Assembly: GCA_024680445.1 (NCBI GenBank)
Contig: JAILCJ010000149.1
Span: 1 to 17,368, forward strand
Direction of reading: 5' to 3'
DNA: 17,368 bases
Source of the DNA: Campylobacter sp.
GTDB lineage: Bacteria > Campylobacterota > Campylobacteria > Campylobacterales > Campylobacteraceae
The translations under genes and the position numbers were made by a program. Positions 9,128 through 16,278 of the stretch are shown here, piece after piece (within the stretch, counting starts at the first letter, position 1; the number at the start of each line of letters is the position of its first letter). The notes below the pieces were generated by a model. That model worked only from the letters and a program-made list of their open reading frames with translations. It did no database searches and had not been told where the DNA came from.

Positions 9128-10360
9128 CTAACGAGAGATGAGTTCGAGCGGATTGATATGGGCATTTTTTTGCGTTACTTCAAAGGTCAGATCTTGTCTA
9201 ACCCTGCCTATGATAGTGCCTTTTTTAACGCGAGTTCCAACTCGAATAGTCGGTGCGATATGGCTTAAATGTGCGTAAATAGTGTGAATTTGCCCGTCAT
9301 TTTCGACTATGACAACATTATCAAGCAAAGGCGTTTCTTTGGCGAAAACAACCTTGCCATTTAACACGCTTCTAACCATGGCATTTGTAGTTTTGGATCT
9401 TAGCACAACATTTTCATTAAAAATTTTGATGTTATAAATTGGGTCGACATAATTGCCAAATTTTTGTTTTACACTATAACTTTCAAGCGGTGCTATGGTT
9501 TTGGCTCCGCGATATCTGATAACGCTACTTTTATAGGCAGTATTGAGCTGTGAAACTTCCTCTTGGGCTTTTTTACCTGATTTTTGACGAGATTTTTCGG
9601 CACTTTTCCTTTGTTTTTTAGCTTCTCGTGCTGCCTCGCTTTCACGTTTTGCAAGGATATTTAAATGTTCAAGAGTTTTTCTAAGCTCATCTTGTTGGGA
9701 TTTTAGTTTTTGAAGTTTTTTGCTATAAATTTCTTTATCTCGACGCAAATTTTCAAGGGTTGATTTTTGCTTTTTCTGCAAACCTAGCAAATCGTTTTGT
9801 TTTTTCTTATAATCTTTTATATTTGCTTGAATTTGATCGATTTTTTGGGATTTATCTCTTATGAGATTTAAGGTTTCATCATAATTTTTAGCCATTTTTT
9901 TAAAATCATCTTTTAAAACATCGCCAAGTTTGCTTATAGTTTCAGAAGCCACGATACTATCGATACTATCGCTAACCCCGCTATCTTGCATAAACAAATC
10001 CATAGAAAAATCCTCGGCTATTATGCGTATAAGATTTTGCTCGATTTGTTTTTGATTTTCTAATAATTCTTTATTTTGGGCACTTAAACTTTCAAGCTCT
10101 TTGTTTTGGCTTTTTACATCCTTTTCAAGACTTGAAATTTGTGATTTTAAAGCGTTTGTGTCTTTGGTTATGGATTTTAAATTTTTATCTCCAAGCACAA
10201 TATCATCGGCAAGATCTTCAAGCTTTTTATTTAGTTGTTTACTCATTTGCTCGCTTGATCGCAAAGATTCTTTAGAATCTTTTATCTTTTCTTTTGTGCT
10301 TTGCGCACCAAAAAGACTAATGCTAAAAACCAACAAAATGGTTAAAATTTTACTTTTCAA
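9128..10360 (-). CDS. envC: EnvC-like murein hydrolase activator (coiled coil plus degenerate M23/LytM domain)
   Basis: A periplasmic protein with a signal peptide (residues 1-18, ILTILLVFSISLFGA). Long charged coiled-coil segments span about 25-115 and 155-265, and a C-terminal LytM/M23 domain spans about 285-410. A catalytic M23 domain needs an HxxxD pair and an HxH motif. Here the first motif region reads FNENVVLRSKTTN (no His or Asp at the expected places) and the last reads DLTFEV instead of HLHFEI; only H363 (YAHLS) remains. This matches E. coli EnvC, which is inactive as a peptidase and instead activates amidases under FtsEX control. The gene directly follows ftsE and ftsX and overlaps the ftsX end by 11 bases, and an amidase lies in the next operon. 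The start is TTG at 10360 with AAGGA about 9 bases upstream. I infer activator rather than endopeptidase function; databases may list it only as an M23 peptidase. Confidence 0.86.
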   Translation of the reverse strand: MKSKILTILLVFSISLFGAQSTKEKIKDSKESLRSSEQMSKQLNKKLEDLADDIVLGDKNLKSITKDTNALKSQISSLEKDVKSQNKELESLSAQNKELLENQKQIEQNLIRIIAEDFSMDLFMQDSGVSDSIDSIVASETISKLGDVLKDDFKKMAKNYDETLNLIRDKSQKIDQIQANIKDYKKKQNDLLGLQKKQKSTLENLRRDKEIYSKKLQKLKSQQDELRKTLEHLNILAKRESEAAREAKKQRKSAEKSRQKSGKKAQEEVSQLNTAYKSSVIRYRGAKTIAPLESYSVKQKFGNYVDPIYNIKIFNENVVLRSKTTNAMVRSVLNGKVVFAKETPLLDNVVIVENDGQIHTIYAHLSHIAPTIRVGTRVKKGTIIGRVRQDLTFEVTQKNAHINPLELISR

Positions 10361-11162
10361 GTTGTTTTGTCCTTGCCATAACGAAACTTACTATTAAGAT
10401 ACTTAAAAGCACGGCTATGCCAAGTAGCCACATACCTTGCTCAAAACTCACGCTTGGCAAGACTATATCAACCTGCGAGATAAGAGTTTGTATAGGTGCA
10501 AATTTAGGCAAAAATGCAAAGGTAACAATCACTATCAAAGCCGATACGATAGCGTCTATAACCGCACTTTTATACAAAACCGCACTTTTTAGCAAAAATG
10601 GAGCACCAAAAAGGCTCATAATCTCGATTCTTTCTTTATGTCTGTAAGTCCAAAGGCTAATTTGCCTTGACATCAAAAGCATGCCGATTATAAAAATAAA
10701 GCCCATAAATATATAGCAAAGCACCCTTGTGATATTTAAAATTTTGTAAATTTTATCATGCGTTTTTGAAAAGGTTTCGACCTTGCTAACTCCGTCTATT
10801 TTAAGCAGTTTAGAACGAAGCGAATTTAAGACGCTTGAATTTGGAAAACTTTTTAATCTTAGTGAATAAAATTTAGGCATGATATTTTGCAAAACGCCTA
10901 AATTTTTGGCTGAAATATCATTACTAAGTCTATCGATAATCTTTTTATGACTCAAAACTTCAAGAGATTTTGTCTGCGGCACCACATTGGCTATGATATT
11001 TTGAGTTAATTCTTTACTAGAAACTATGACGATATTATAATCATTAGCCATTGATTTTTCGTAATTTTTCACTATCGTATCGCTTAAAAAGCTAAATTCC
11101 AAACTAGCCAAAATCGCAACCAAAGCCACGATAAAACCGAAATTTGACTTAAACGAGTTCAT
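10350..11162 (-). CDS. ftsX: Cell division protein FtsX (ABC-type permease-like subunit)
   Basis: The membrane partner of FtsE at the division site. FtsEX relays ATP hydrolysis across the inner membrane to periplasmic amidase activators. The 270-residue protein has the expected four membrane segments at about 9-27, 146-165, 195-218 and 243-262. A periplasmic domain of about 110 residues lies between the first two. The cytoplasmic RHKERIEIMSLFGAP (174-188) is the FtsX motif that contacts FtsE. It starts at ATG 11162 with GGAGA about 5 bases upstream and overlaps the ftsE stop by 14 bases. Confidence 0.92.
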   Translation of the reverse strand: MNSFKSNFGFIVALVAILASLEFSFLSDTIVKNYEKSMANDYNIVIVSSKELTQNIIANVVPQTKSLEVLSHKKIIDRLSNDISAKNLGVLQNIMPKFYSLRLKSFPNSSVLNSLRSKLLKIDGVSKVETFSKTHDKIYKILNITRVLCYIFMGFIFIIGMLLMSRQISLWTYRHKERIEIMSLFGAPFLLKSAVLYKSAVIDAIVSALIVIVTFAFLPKFAPIQTLISQVDIVLPSVSFEQGMWLLGIAVLLSILIVSFVMARTKQLEK

Positions 11163-11817
11163 TTATCTCTCCATTTTCTATAAGCAAACGTCTGTAATCT
11201 ATGCGAAGAGTGCTTGGGACATGGTGAGTAACGACAACTATGGTCGTACCTAAAAATTCCTTTGCCGAACGCAACAAAGACCAGATAACCTCGCTAGAAT
11301 ATTCATCAAGGTTGCCGGTAGGTTCATCGCAAAGAAGTAAGAGTGGATTGTGAGCTAATGCCCGTGCCATCGCAACCCTTTGCTGTTCACCACCGCTAAG
11401 TTCAAGCGGATATTTATCTGCTTTATGTAGCATATTGACATGTTTTAGCAATTTTGCCACCTGCGCCTTACTAACGCCATGGCTAATGCCTTTGATGATA
11501 AGCGGAAGCATAACATTTTTTTCAACATTCCACTCATTTATAAGACGATAATTTTGAAAAATTATGCCTACTTTTTGACGAAGGATATTTAAATTTTTAT
11601 CACTTATATCATTTAAACTTGTCATGCAAACTTTTAGTTCGCCCATTTTTGGGCTAATATCGCCATAAAATGACTTTAAAAGTGTAGATTTACCGCTACC
11701 ACTTTTACCGGTGATAAAGATAAAATCATTGGGTTTTATGTCTAAATTTGCACCCTTTATGATAACGTCGTTTTCATACGACAGCATTAAATTTCTAGCT
11801 GTTATTATCGGCTCCAT
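11149..11817 (-). CDS. ftsE: Cell division ATP-binding protein FtsE
   Basis: The cytoplasmic ABC ATPase of the FtsEX complex. It is 222 residues with all ABC motifs: Walker A GKSGSGKST (37-45), Q-loop IIFQNYRL (about 85-92), signature LSGGEQQ (140-146), Walker B LLLLCDE (159-165), D-loop GNLD (168-171) and H-loop H198. ATP hydrolysis should be intact. It starts at ATG 11817, 13 bases inside the end of trmB, and is followed by ftsX with overlap. The LolD/MacB ABC family is similar in sequence, but the adjoining FtsX and EnvC-like genes settle the assignment. Confidence 0.94.
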   Translation of the reverse strand: MEPIITARNLMLSYENDVIIKGANLDIKPNDFIFITGKSGSGKSTLLKSFYGDISPKMGELKVCMTSLNDISDKNLNILRQKVGIIFQNYRLINEWNVEKNVMLPLIIKGISHGVSKAQVAKLLKHVNMLHKADKYPLELSGGEQQRVAMARALAHNPLLLLCDEPTGNLDEYSSEVIWSLLRSAKEFLGTTIVVVTHHVPSTLRIDYRRLLIENGEINELV

Positions 11818-12983
11818 TTGGCTAAAATTTCCTTTATTTTTTCATGAGCATTTGCATTTTGGGTAGTCAAAAGCGGGGCTTTGATAAAATACTTCACGCC
11901 CTTGCCAAGCTTGATAAAACTATGTTCTGGCTTGTTAAATGCACCAAAGGCGACCCTTATGATAAGCAAATTTTCGTTTGAATAAAGCTCTTCAAAATGC
12001 ACAAAATAATCATCACCTTTTAAGGTCAAATTTGAAAAATTTTGCTTTATTTTTTGCAAATCATAAAAATCGTCAAATTTAAGCTCGTTTAGTTTTTTCG
12101 ACTCAGAACTAATGCTTTCACAAGTGTAGTAAAGGTCAAAAATATCTTTGTTTTGACGTTGCCACCTGTCTTCGTATTTGCTTACGACGGGATTTGCAAC
12201 ATTTTTTTGTATAAAAATTTTTGCGTTTTTAAGTCCTAAAAATACCTCGCTTGTAAAATTTGTATATGCCAAACTATCGCTTCTAAGCTCGAAAACTCCG
12301 CCTTTTTTAAGCACTCTTTCACACTGCATAGCAAAATCTGCCGAAACAACACGGCGGTGCGGGGCATCGTCCCACGGCACTGGAAAATGCAAGAAAATTT
12401 TATCTATCAAATTTGATGGCAAAAGCGATAGTAACAATCTCGCATCAGTGTTAATAAGGCGAATATTATCAAATTTGGACGCACGAGCTAATTTGCTGGT
12501 TTGCTCCATGCTTGGTTTATACACTTCTATGCCGATGATAGCGGTATTTGGCTCTTCTTTTGCTCTAAAAAGCAAGTGTCTGCCAGAGCCAAAGCCTATC
12601 TCTATGTAAATTTTTTCATACTTTTCAACAAAGTCTTTAAGCTCGCCAAGCTCGTTTATATTCACGATATTTTCGACTTTATTTGGTTCTTTTTGACTTT
12701 TATTTTGTATGGCTTGACTTAAAATTTTATCGCAAGCCGTATCCCTAAACAAACAAAGTGCTTTTTGCAAAGACGAAAGCCTTGGCGGTTTGCTTAGTTT
12801 ATCGCCTTTAACCACGAAATTTCCGTCTTGCCTTTGTTTAATGGTGATAAAAAATTCCTCGTCGTGATTTTTAGTAAATATCAATCTCTCACATCTGCCA
12901 AAAAGCTCAAATTCAAATTTGATATCATCATTGCCAAAGGCAAAATTTAGCGGTTTTATGCGATTCGTTATAAAATTTGGCAT
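11805..12983 (-). CDS. trmB: tRNA (guanine-N7-)-methyltransferase, long form
   Basis: TrmB methylates G46 in the variable loop of tRNAs with SAM. The Rossmann core lies in the middle: SAM-binding IYIEIGFGSGRHLLF (125-139), acidic IGIEVYKPS (150-158), and the TrmB signature LHFPVPWDDAPHRRV (198-212). FELRSDS (231-237) follows. At 392 residues it is much longer than the E. coli enzyme of about 240. The extra parts are an N-terminal domain of about 115 residues and a C-terminal extension of about 120 residues, as I recall for other Campylobacterota TrmB. It starts at ATG 12983, sharing one base with the flpA stop (TAATG), and overlaps ftsE downstream. Confidence 0.93.
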   Translation of the reverse strand: MPNFITNRIKPLNFAFGNDDIKFEFELFGRCERLIFTKNHDEEFFITIKQRQDGNFVVKGDKLSKPPRLSSLQKALCLFRDTACDKILSQAIQNKSQKEPNKVENIVNINELGELKDFVEKYEKIYIEIGFGSGRHLLFRAKEEPNTAIIGIEVYKPSMEQTSKLARASKFDNIRLINTDARLLLSLLPSNLIDKIFLHFPVPWDDAPHRRVVSADFAMQCERVLKKGGVFELRSDSLAYTNFTSEVFLGLKNAKIFIQKNVANPVVSKYEDRWQRQNKDIFDLYYTCESISSESKKLNELKFDDFYDLQKIKQNFSNLTLKGDDYFVHFEELYSNENLLIIRVAFGAFNKPEHSFIKLGKGVKYFIKAPLLTTQNANAHEKIKEILAKWSR

Positions 12984-13543
12984 TATTTTGTGCTTACTTC
13001 TACACCGCTTGATTTATCAGAGCTAAGTCCGTATTCATCGACCGCTACGACTTTATAAGTATAACTTTGTCCAGCCGTAATAGCCGTATCTGTATAACTC
13101 GTGCCTTCTATGCCATTTATGGTTTTATCGCCTCCGCCCGTTCTTATCAAACTATACGAAACCGCCCTATCTACGCCACTCCAATTTATAGTTATGCTAG
13201 AACCATCAAAGTTTGCACCGCCCATCTCTGGTTTTTTTGGTGCTTCCAGGCTCTTGCCAACTACATCTGCTCCTTGCCACTCGCTTTCAAGTCCGTCTTT
13301 ATCGACAACTTTGATACGATAATACCTAGTTGCACCGTCTTCGTTTATCAAGTCTTCGTAATGATTTTCAACCAGCTTAGCAAGATGTCTAAACGGCAAA
13401 AGTTTGCTTGATTTTGCATAAACATTATAATGTGAAAAATCATCAAAGGCTACGCTATCCCAACTAAGTATGATTTTTTTAGGGGCATGCACGCTAGCAC
13501 TTATATTTGTGGCACCTTTAGGGTAACTCCTTTGTTGTCGCAC
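12983..13543 (-). CDS. flpA: FlpA C-terminal half (FN3 modules 3-4), in the +1 frame
   Basis: This open frame continues flpA after a +1 shift at CCC-TAA (13523-13518). From KGATNISAS onward it encodes two further FN3 modules. One runs from about ISASVHAPKKIILSW to the linker GKSLEAPKK, and the other from ITINWSG to the C-terminal VEVSTK; both show the W core and Y-x-Y-x-V strand patterns of FN3. Taken alone it opens with GTG at 13543, but its first 8 residues are an out-of-frame reading of the first half, and it has no signal peptide and no ribosome binding site. Independent translation is therefore unlikely. About 178 codons without a stop, with conserved module structure, argue the region is either still translated as part of FlpA or only recently disrupted. 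It ends by sharing one base with the trmB start. Confidence 0.85.
   Translation of the reverse strand: MRQQRSYPKGATNISASVHAPKKIILSWDSVAFDDFSHYNVYAKSSKLLPFRHLAKLVENHYEDLINEDGATRYYRIKVVDKDGLESEWQGADVVGKSLEAPKKPEMGGANFDGSSITINWSGVDRAVSYSLIRTGGGDKTINGIEGTSYTDTAITAGQSYTYKVVAVDEYGLSSDKSSGVEVSTK
13518..13532 (-). other. Candidate +1 frameshift site in flpA (AAGGAG-TTA-CCC-TAA)
   Basis: On the coding strand the end of the first flpA frame reads AAG GAG TTA CCC TAA, followed by AGG TGC. Skipping the T after CCC gives AAA GGT GCC, continuing as KGATNIS in the FN3 module 3 frame. An SD-like AAGGAG ends 3 bases before the last sense codon, which is next to a stop. This is the layout of the E. coli prfB +1 site (AGGGGG-TAT-CTT-TGA). 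Deleting one C from the CCC run would also restore the frame, so mutation or sequencing error are competing explanations. Confidence 0.6.
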
Positions 13544-14186
13544 TCATAACTTGGCTTGGTTTTGATAAAACGCCTTTATTATTTTTGGCGTGAATAGTGT
13601 AACTATATGTCTTGTTTGCTTTGACTTTGTTGTCTATGTATTCAGCTTGAAGTCTGCCTTCAACTTGTGCGATAGTATCGAAGTCTGAACTATTTGCGTT
13701 TGCTCTTTTTATCACATAGCCAACCACGCTAGGATCGGTGTGAGGTCGCCAAATAATCTTAACTTTGTTTGGAAGTCCACTAAAAGCTTGTGAAAAAGCA
13801 ACCGAATCCATAAGTGGCATGGTCGTTGCACTTACGCTAGCTCCGCTTGGTGAAATCGAATCGCCTGAAAATGTTCTCATTTGATATGTATAAGTTGTTT
13901 CTGGAGCCAAATTTGTATCAACATAGTGAGTGGCGTATCTATCGTTTATCTGGGCAACTACATCATAGGTATTTGTGCTTTGGTTTAAACGATACAGCAA
14001 GTAACCATTGACTTTTTCATCATTTACTGGTGACCACTCAAAGGCAACTTCTGTCGTATCGGTAATGGTTTTTAGCCCATTGACATTTGGTAAAGAAAAG
14101 TTTTGTTCGCTTGGAACCTTAGAGCCGCACGCAGTCAGAAAGGTCGCTAAAAATGCTGTGAATATGGCTTGGTTTAATTTTTTCAT
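13518..14186 (-). CDS. flpA: FlpA fibronectin-binding lipoprotein, N-terminal half (signal, lipobox, FN3 modules 1-2)
   Basis: FlpA (Cj1279c in C. jejuni, from memory) is an outer-membrane lipoprotein adhesin built of fibronectin type III modules that binds host fibronectin. This half has a lipoprotein signal with lipobox LTAC (lipidated Cys at residue 20) and two FN3 modules at about 34-120 and 125-218. Module 2 contains WRPHTDPSV (146-154), close to the WRPHPDFRV segment reported as the C. jejuni FlpA fibronectin-binding site. The start is ATG 14186, since GGAGG sits 6 bases upstream; a TTG at 14189 is also in frame. The start lies 68 bases inside the end of the rluD-type gene. The frame ends at TAA (13520-13518) in the linker after module 2, where C. 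jejuni FlpA continues. With the downstream frame the protein would be about 400 residues, near the roughly 410 of C. jejuni FlpA. It could be a disrupted gene or a programmed +1 frameshift. Confidence 0.88.
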   Translation of the reverse strand: MKKLNQAIFTAFLATFLTACGSKVPSEQNFSLPNVNGLKTITDTTEVAFEWSPVNDEKVNGYLLYRLNQSTNTYDVVAQINDRYATHYVDTNLAPETTYTYQMRTFSGDSISPSGASVSATTMPLMDSVAFSQAFSGLPNKVKIIWRPHTDPSVVGYVIKRANANSSDFDTIAQVEGRLQAEYIDNKVKANKTYSYTIHAKNNKGVLSKPSQVMSATTKELP

Positions 14187-15090
14187 CAAAATCCTCCATT
14201 TGAAATTTTTTATAAGCTAAATTTTTAAAATCATCATATAAAGGCGCAACAAATTCGAGTTTTTCGCCCGTTATAGGATGAGTAAAATACATCAAATACG
14301 CATGTAACATGATTCTGCTGATTCTATCTTTTTCGCTCTTAAAGCCGTATAAATTATCACCCAAAATATGGCGATTTATGCTAGAAAGATGAACTCTTAT
14401 TTGATGAGTGCGGCCGGTAAAAAGTTTGCAAGCTATGAGATTTGCATTTTTGCCCTCGCACAAATTTCTAAACGCCGTTTTTGCAGGCTTACCATTTGCT
14501 ACAACAGCGTTTTTTAGGCGATTTGCAGGACTTCTTGCTATGGGACGATCAAGTATACAATCGCTTTTTAACGCAAGATCCACCATAGCAAGATATATCC
14601 GCCCCATGCTTTTATCGCTTAGCTGTTCGCTAAGTTTTGCATGAGCCAAATTTGTCTTTGCAACCACGATAGCACCGCTTGTTTCACGATCCAATCTATG
14701 AACTATACCCGCTCTAACGGCTCCGTTCAAATTTGAAAGCATAAAAGATTTTTCGTTTAACCACTCAACCAAACTGGCTTCTTTTAAGCTATTTGCACCA
14801 TGAACTACAACACCAGCAGGCTTGTTTAAAACCAATAAATTTTCGTCTTCATAAATAATAGGCACATCAAATTTGACTTCATATCTATTTTCTTGTGGCT
14901 TTGCTTCGGCAAAATTTACACAAATTTTATCGTTAGGATTTGCTTTAAATGAAGGTTTTAAAATTTCTTTATCATTTACGATAACAAGGGCATCTTTGAT
15001 CAAATTTATGGCTTGATTTCGTGAAATTTTTAGCTCTTTTGAAACCATAATATCCAACCTATCATCACTTTGAGCGTAAAATTCGACCAA
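14119..15090 (-). CDS. rluD: RluD-family rRNA pseudouridine synthase (S4 plus RsuA/RluA catalytic domain)
   Basis: Converts uridines to pseudouridine in RNA; RluD proper acts on 23S helix 69, but RluC/RluD/RluA paralogues cannot be separated confidently here. An S4 RNA-binding domain covers about 10-60 (RLDIMVSKELKISRNQA). The catalytic domain shows NKPAGVVVH (89-97), the key Asp in HRLDRETSG (D134), then GRTHQIRVHLS. The 323 residues are close to E. coli RluD. The start is TTG at 15090, with AAAAAGG about 8 bases upstream; it keeps the whole S4 domain, while the first downstream ATG (15048) would cut into it. Its last 22 codons overlap the flpA signal peptide region in another frame, coupling the two genes. 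It is the first gene of the minus-strand run and is divergent from rodA. Confidence 0.85.
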   Translation of the reverse strand: MVEFYAQSDDRLDIMVSKELKISRNQAINLIKDALVIVNDKEILKPSFKANPNDKICVNFAEAKPQENRYEVKFDVPIIYEDENLLVLNKPAGVVVHGANSLKEASLVEWLNEKSFMLSNLNGAVRAGIVHRLDRETSGAIVVAKTNLAHAKLSEQLSDKSMGRIYLAMVDLALKSDCILDRPIARSPANRLKNAVVANGKPAKTAFRNLCEGKNANLIACKLFTGRTHQIRVHLSSINRHILGDNLYGFKSEKDRISRIMLHAYLMYFTHPITGEKLEFVAPLYDDFKNLAYKKFQMEDFDEKIKPSHIHSIFSDLSDCVRL

Positions 15091-15106
15091 ATTTTTAACC
15101 TTTTTG

Positions 15107-15115
15107 TGTTATAAT
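15107..15115 (+). promoter_or_regulatory. Extended -10 sigma-70 promoter for rodA
   Basis: TGTTATAAT at 15107-15115 is a perfect -10 box (15110-15115) with a TG extension, preceded by T-runs at 15092-15096 and 15101-15105, the Campylobacter sigma-70 pattern. Transcription should start near 15122, leaving a leader of about 17 bases that contains AAGG (15128-15131). On the opposite strand the same bases read TATAAC, a possible -10 for the divergent rluD-type gene, although its start site would then fall almost on that gene's ribosome binding site. Confidence 0.7.
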
Positions 15116-15138
15116 CGCGCCAAAAATAAGGTTTTACT

Positions 15139-16245
15139 TTGATTATCTTTGACAGACGCATTTTAACACATTTTGACTTTTTTCAGCCTTTTTTGATAGT
15201 GCCGATTATAGTTTTTTCGCATATTTTAATTTCAGAGGCAAATGCAGTTTTAGCAAGCAAACAGCTTGTATATTTTAGCGTAGGATTTGCTTGTTTTTTC
15301 TTATTTTTCTTATTGCCTATTAGACGTTTAAACTGGTTTATACCTATTTTTTACTGGATAAATATCTTACTTTTGCTTAGCGTTGATCTTTTTGGTGTAA
15401 GCAAACTTGGCGCTAGACGTTGGCTTGAAATTCCGTTTATAAATTTCACTTTACAGCCAAGCGAACTAATGAAACCAGCATTTTTATTAATGTTAGCTTA
15501 CCTTGTCAAAAAACGTCCGCCAGAAGAAAACGGCTATGGTTTAAAGGAATTTTCAAGGCTTAGCATTTATATACTTTTGCCTTTCATACTTATACTTAAA
15601 GAACCAGATCTTGGTACTGCACTTATACTTTTGATAGTTGGTTACTCTGTGCTTTTTATCATAGGAGTAGATAAAAAAATTTGGCTTAGCATAGCACTTG
15701 GAATTTGTGTTTTTGCTCCGGTTTTGTATGACAATTTGCACGATTATCAGAAAAAACGTATAACAGACTTTATCTCTGAAAAACCTAGCTATCATGTCGA
15801 GCAAAGCATTATAGCTATCGGCAGTGGCGGTTTGGAGGGCAAACCAAAAGATGAAGCAACGCAAACTCACTTTAAATTTTTACCTATCGCAACTAGCGAT
15901 TTTATCTTTGCATATACCATAGAAAGATTTGGTTTTTACGGAGGCTTAGGGGTTATCATCTTTTACGCTATGCTCATTATGCACCTGCTTAGTCTAAACA
16001 ATATCCTAAAAAAAGACCATTTTACAAGGGTTATCACCACGGGCATAGCGATGATGATTTTTATCTATGTTGGAGTTAATGTCTCCATGACTATAGGTTT
16101 TGCTCCCGTCGTTGGAGTCCCTTTGCCATTTTTTAGCTATGGCGGCAGTAGTTTTGTAACATTTATGTGCTTGTTTGGTATGCTTCAAAACCTTATAACT
16201 TTCCGTTTTGATACTATGAATAATTTTATAAAAGTCAAATTTTAA
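15139..16245 (+). CDS. rodA: RodA (MrdB), SEDS peptidoglycan glycosyltransferase of the elongation machinery
   Basis: A polytopic inner-membrane protein that polymerises lipid II into glycan strands during cell elongation, working with PBP2. About ten hydrophobic segments spread over 368 residues. SEDS motifs: LQPSELMKPAFLLMLAYL (about 109-126), KEPDLGTALILL (about 154-165), FLPIATSDFIFA (about 249-260, containing the Asp expected to be catalytic) and PLPFFSYGGSS (about 333-343) near the C terminus. The chosen start is TTG at 15139, with AAGG 7 bases upstream and a promoter just before; the next in-frame ATG is over 100 codons in. It is single on the plus strand, with the gene on its right converging on it across 33 bases. 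SEDS paralogue FtsW is the alternative; length and synteny with mrdB favour RodA. Confidence 0.93.
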   Translation: MIIFDRRILTHFDFFQPFLIVPIIVFSHILISEANAVLASKQLVYFSVGFACFFLFFLLPIRRLNWFIPIFYWINILLLLSVDLFGVSKLGARRWLEIPFINFTLQPSELMKPAFLLMLAYLVKKRPPEENGYGLKEFSRLSIYILLPFILILKEPDLGTALILLIVGYSVLFIIGVDKKIWLSIALGICVFAPVLYDNLHDYQKKRITDFISEKPSYHVEQSIIAIGSGGLEGKPKDEATQTHFKFLPIATSDFIFAYTIERFGFYGGLGVIIFYAMLIMHLLSLNNILKKDHFTRVITTGIAMMIFIYVGVNVSMTIGFAPVVGVPLPFFSYGGSSFVTFMCLFGMLQNLITFRFDTMNNFIKVKF

Positions 16246-16278
16246 AATCTCGCCATTGATATAATTTCATTTAAAAAT
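16246..16278. other. Short convergent intergenic region, rodA / PerM-family gene
   Basis: The 33 bases between the two convergent stops are AT-rich, with A- and T-runs (TTTAAAAATTTAAAAAATTT spans the boundary) but no GC-rich hairpin. If transcription ends here the terminator is weak or lies inside the coding ends. I see no small gene. Confidence 0.5.

Noticed and set aside
12178..12609. 143-codon open frame on the plus strand inside trmB
   Set aside because: It is antisense to a conserved gene, has no recognisable domain or ribosome binding site, and its composition follows from the complementary strand.
13521..13523. Phase-variable homopolymer in flpA
   Set aside because: The run is only three C's. 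Campylobacter phase variation normally uses runs of about eight or more G/C, so slipped-strand switching is unlikely; frameshift, mutation or sequencing error are the better options.
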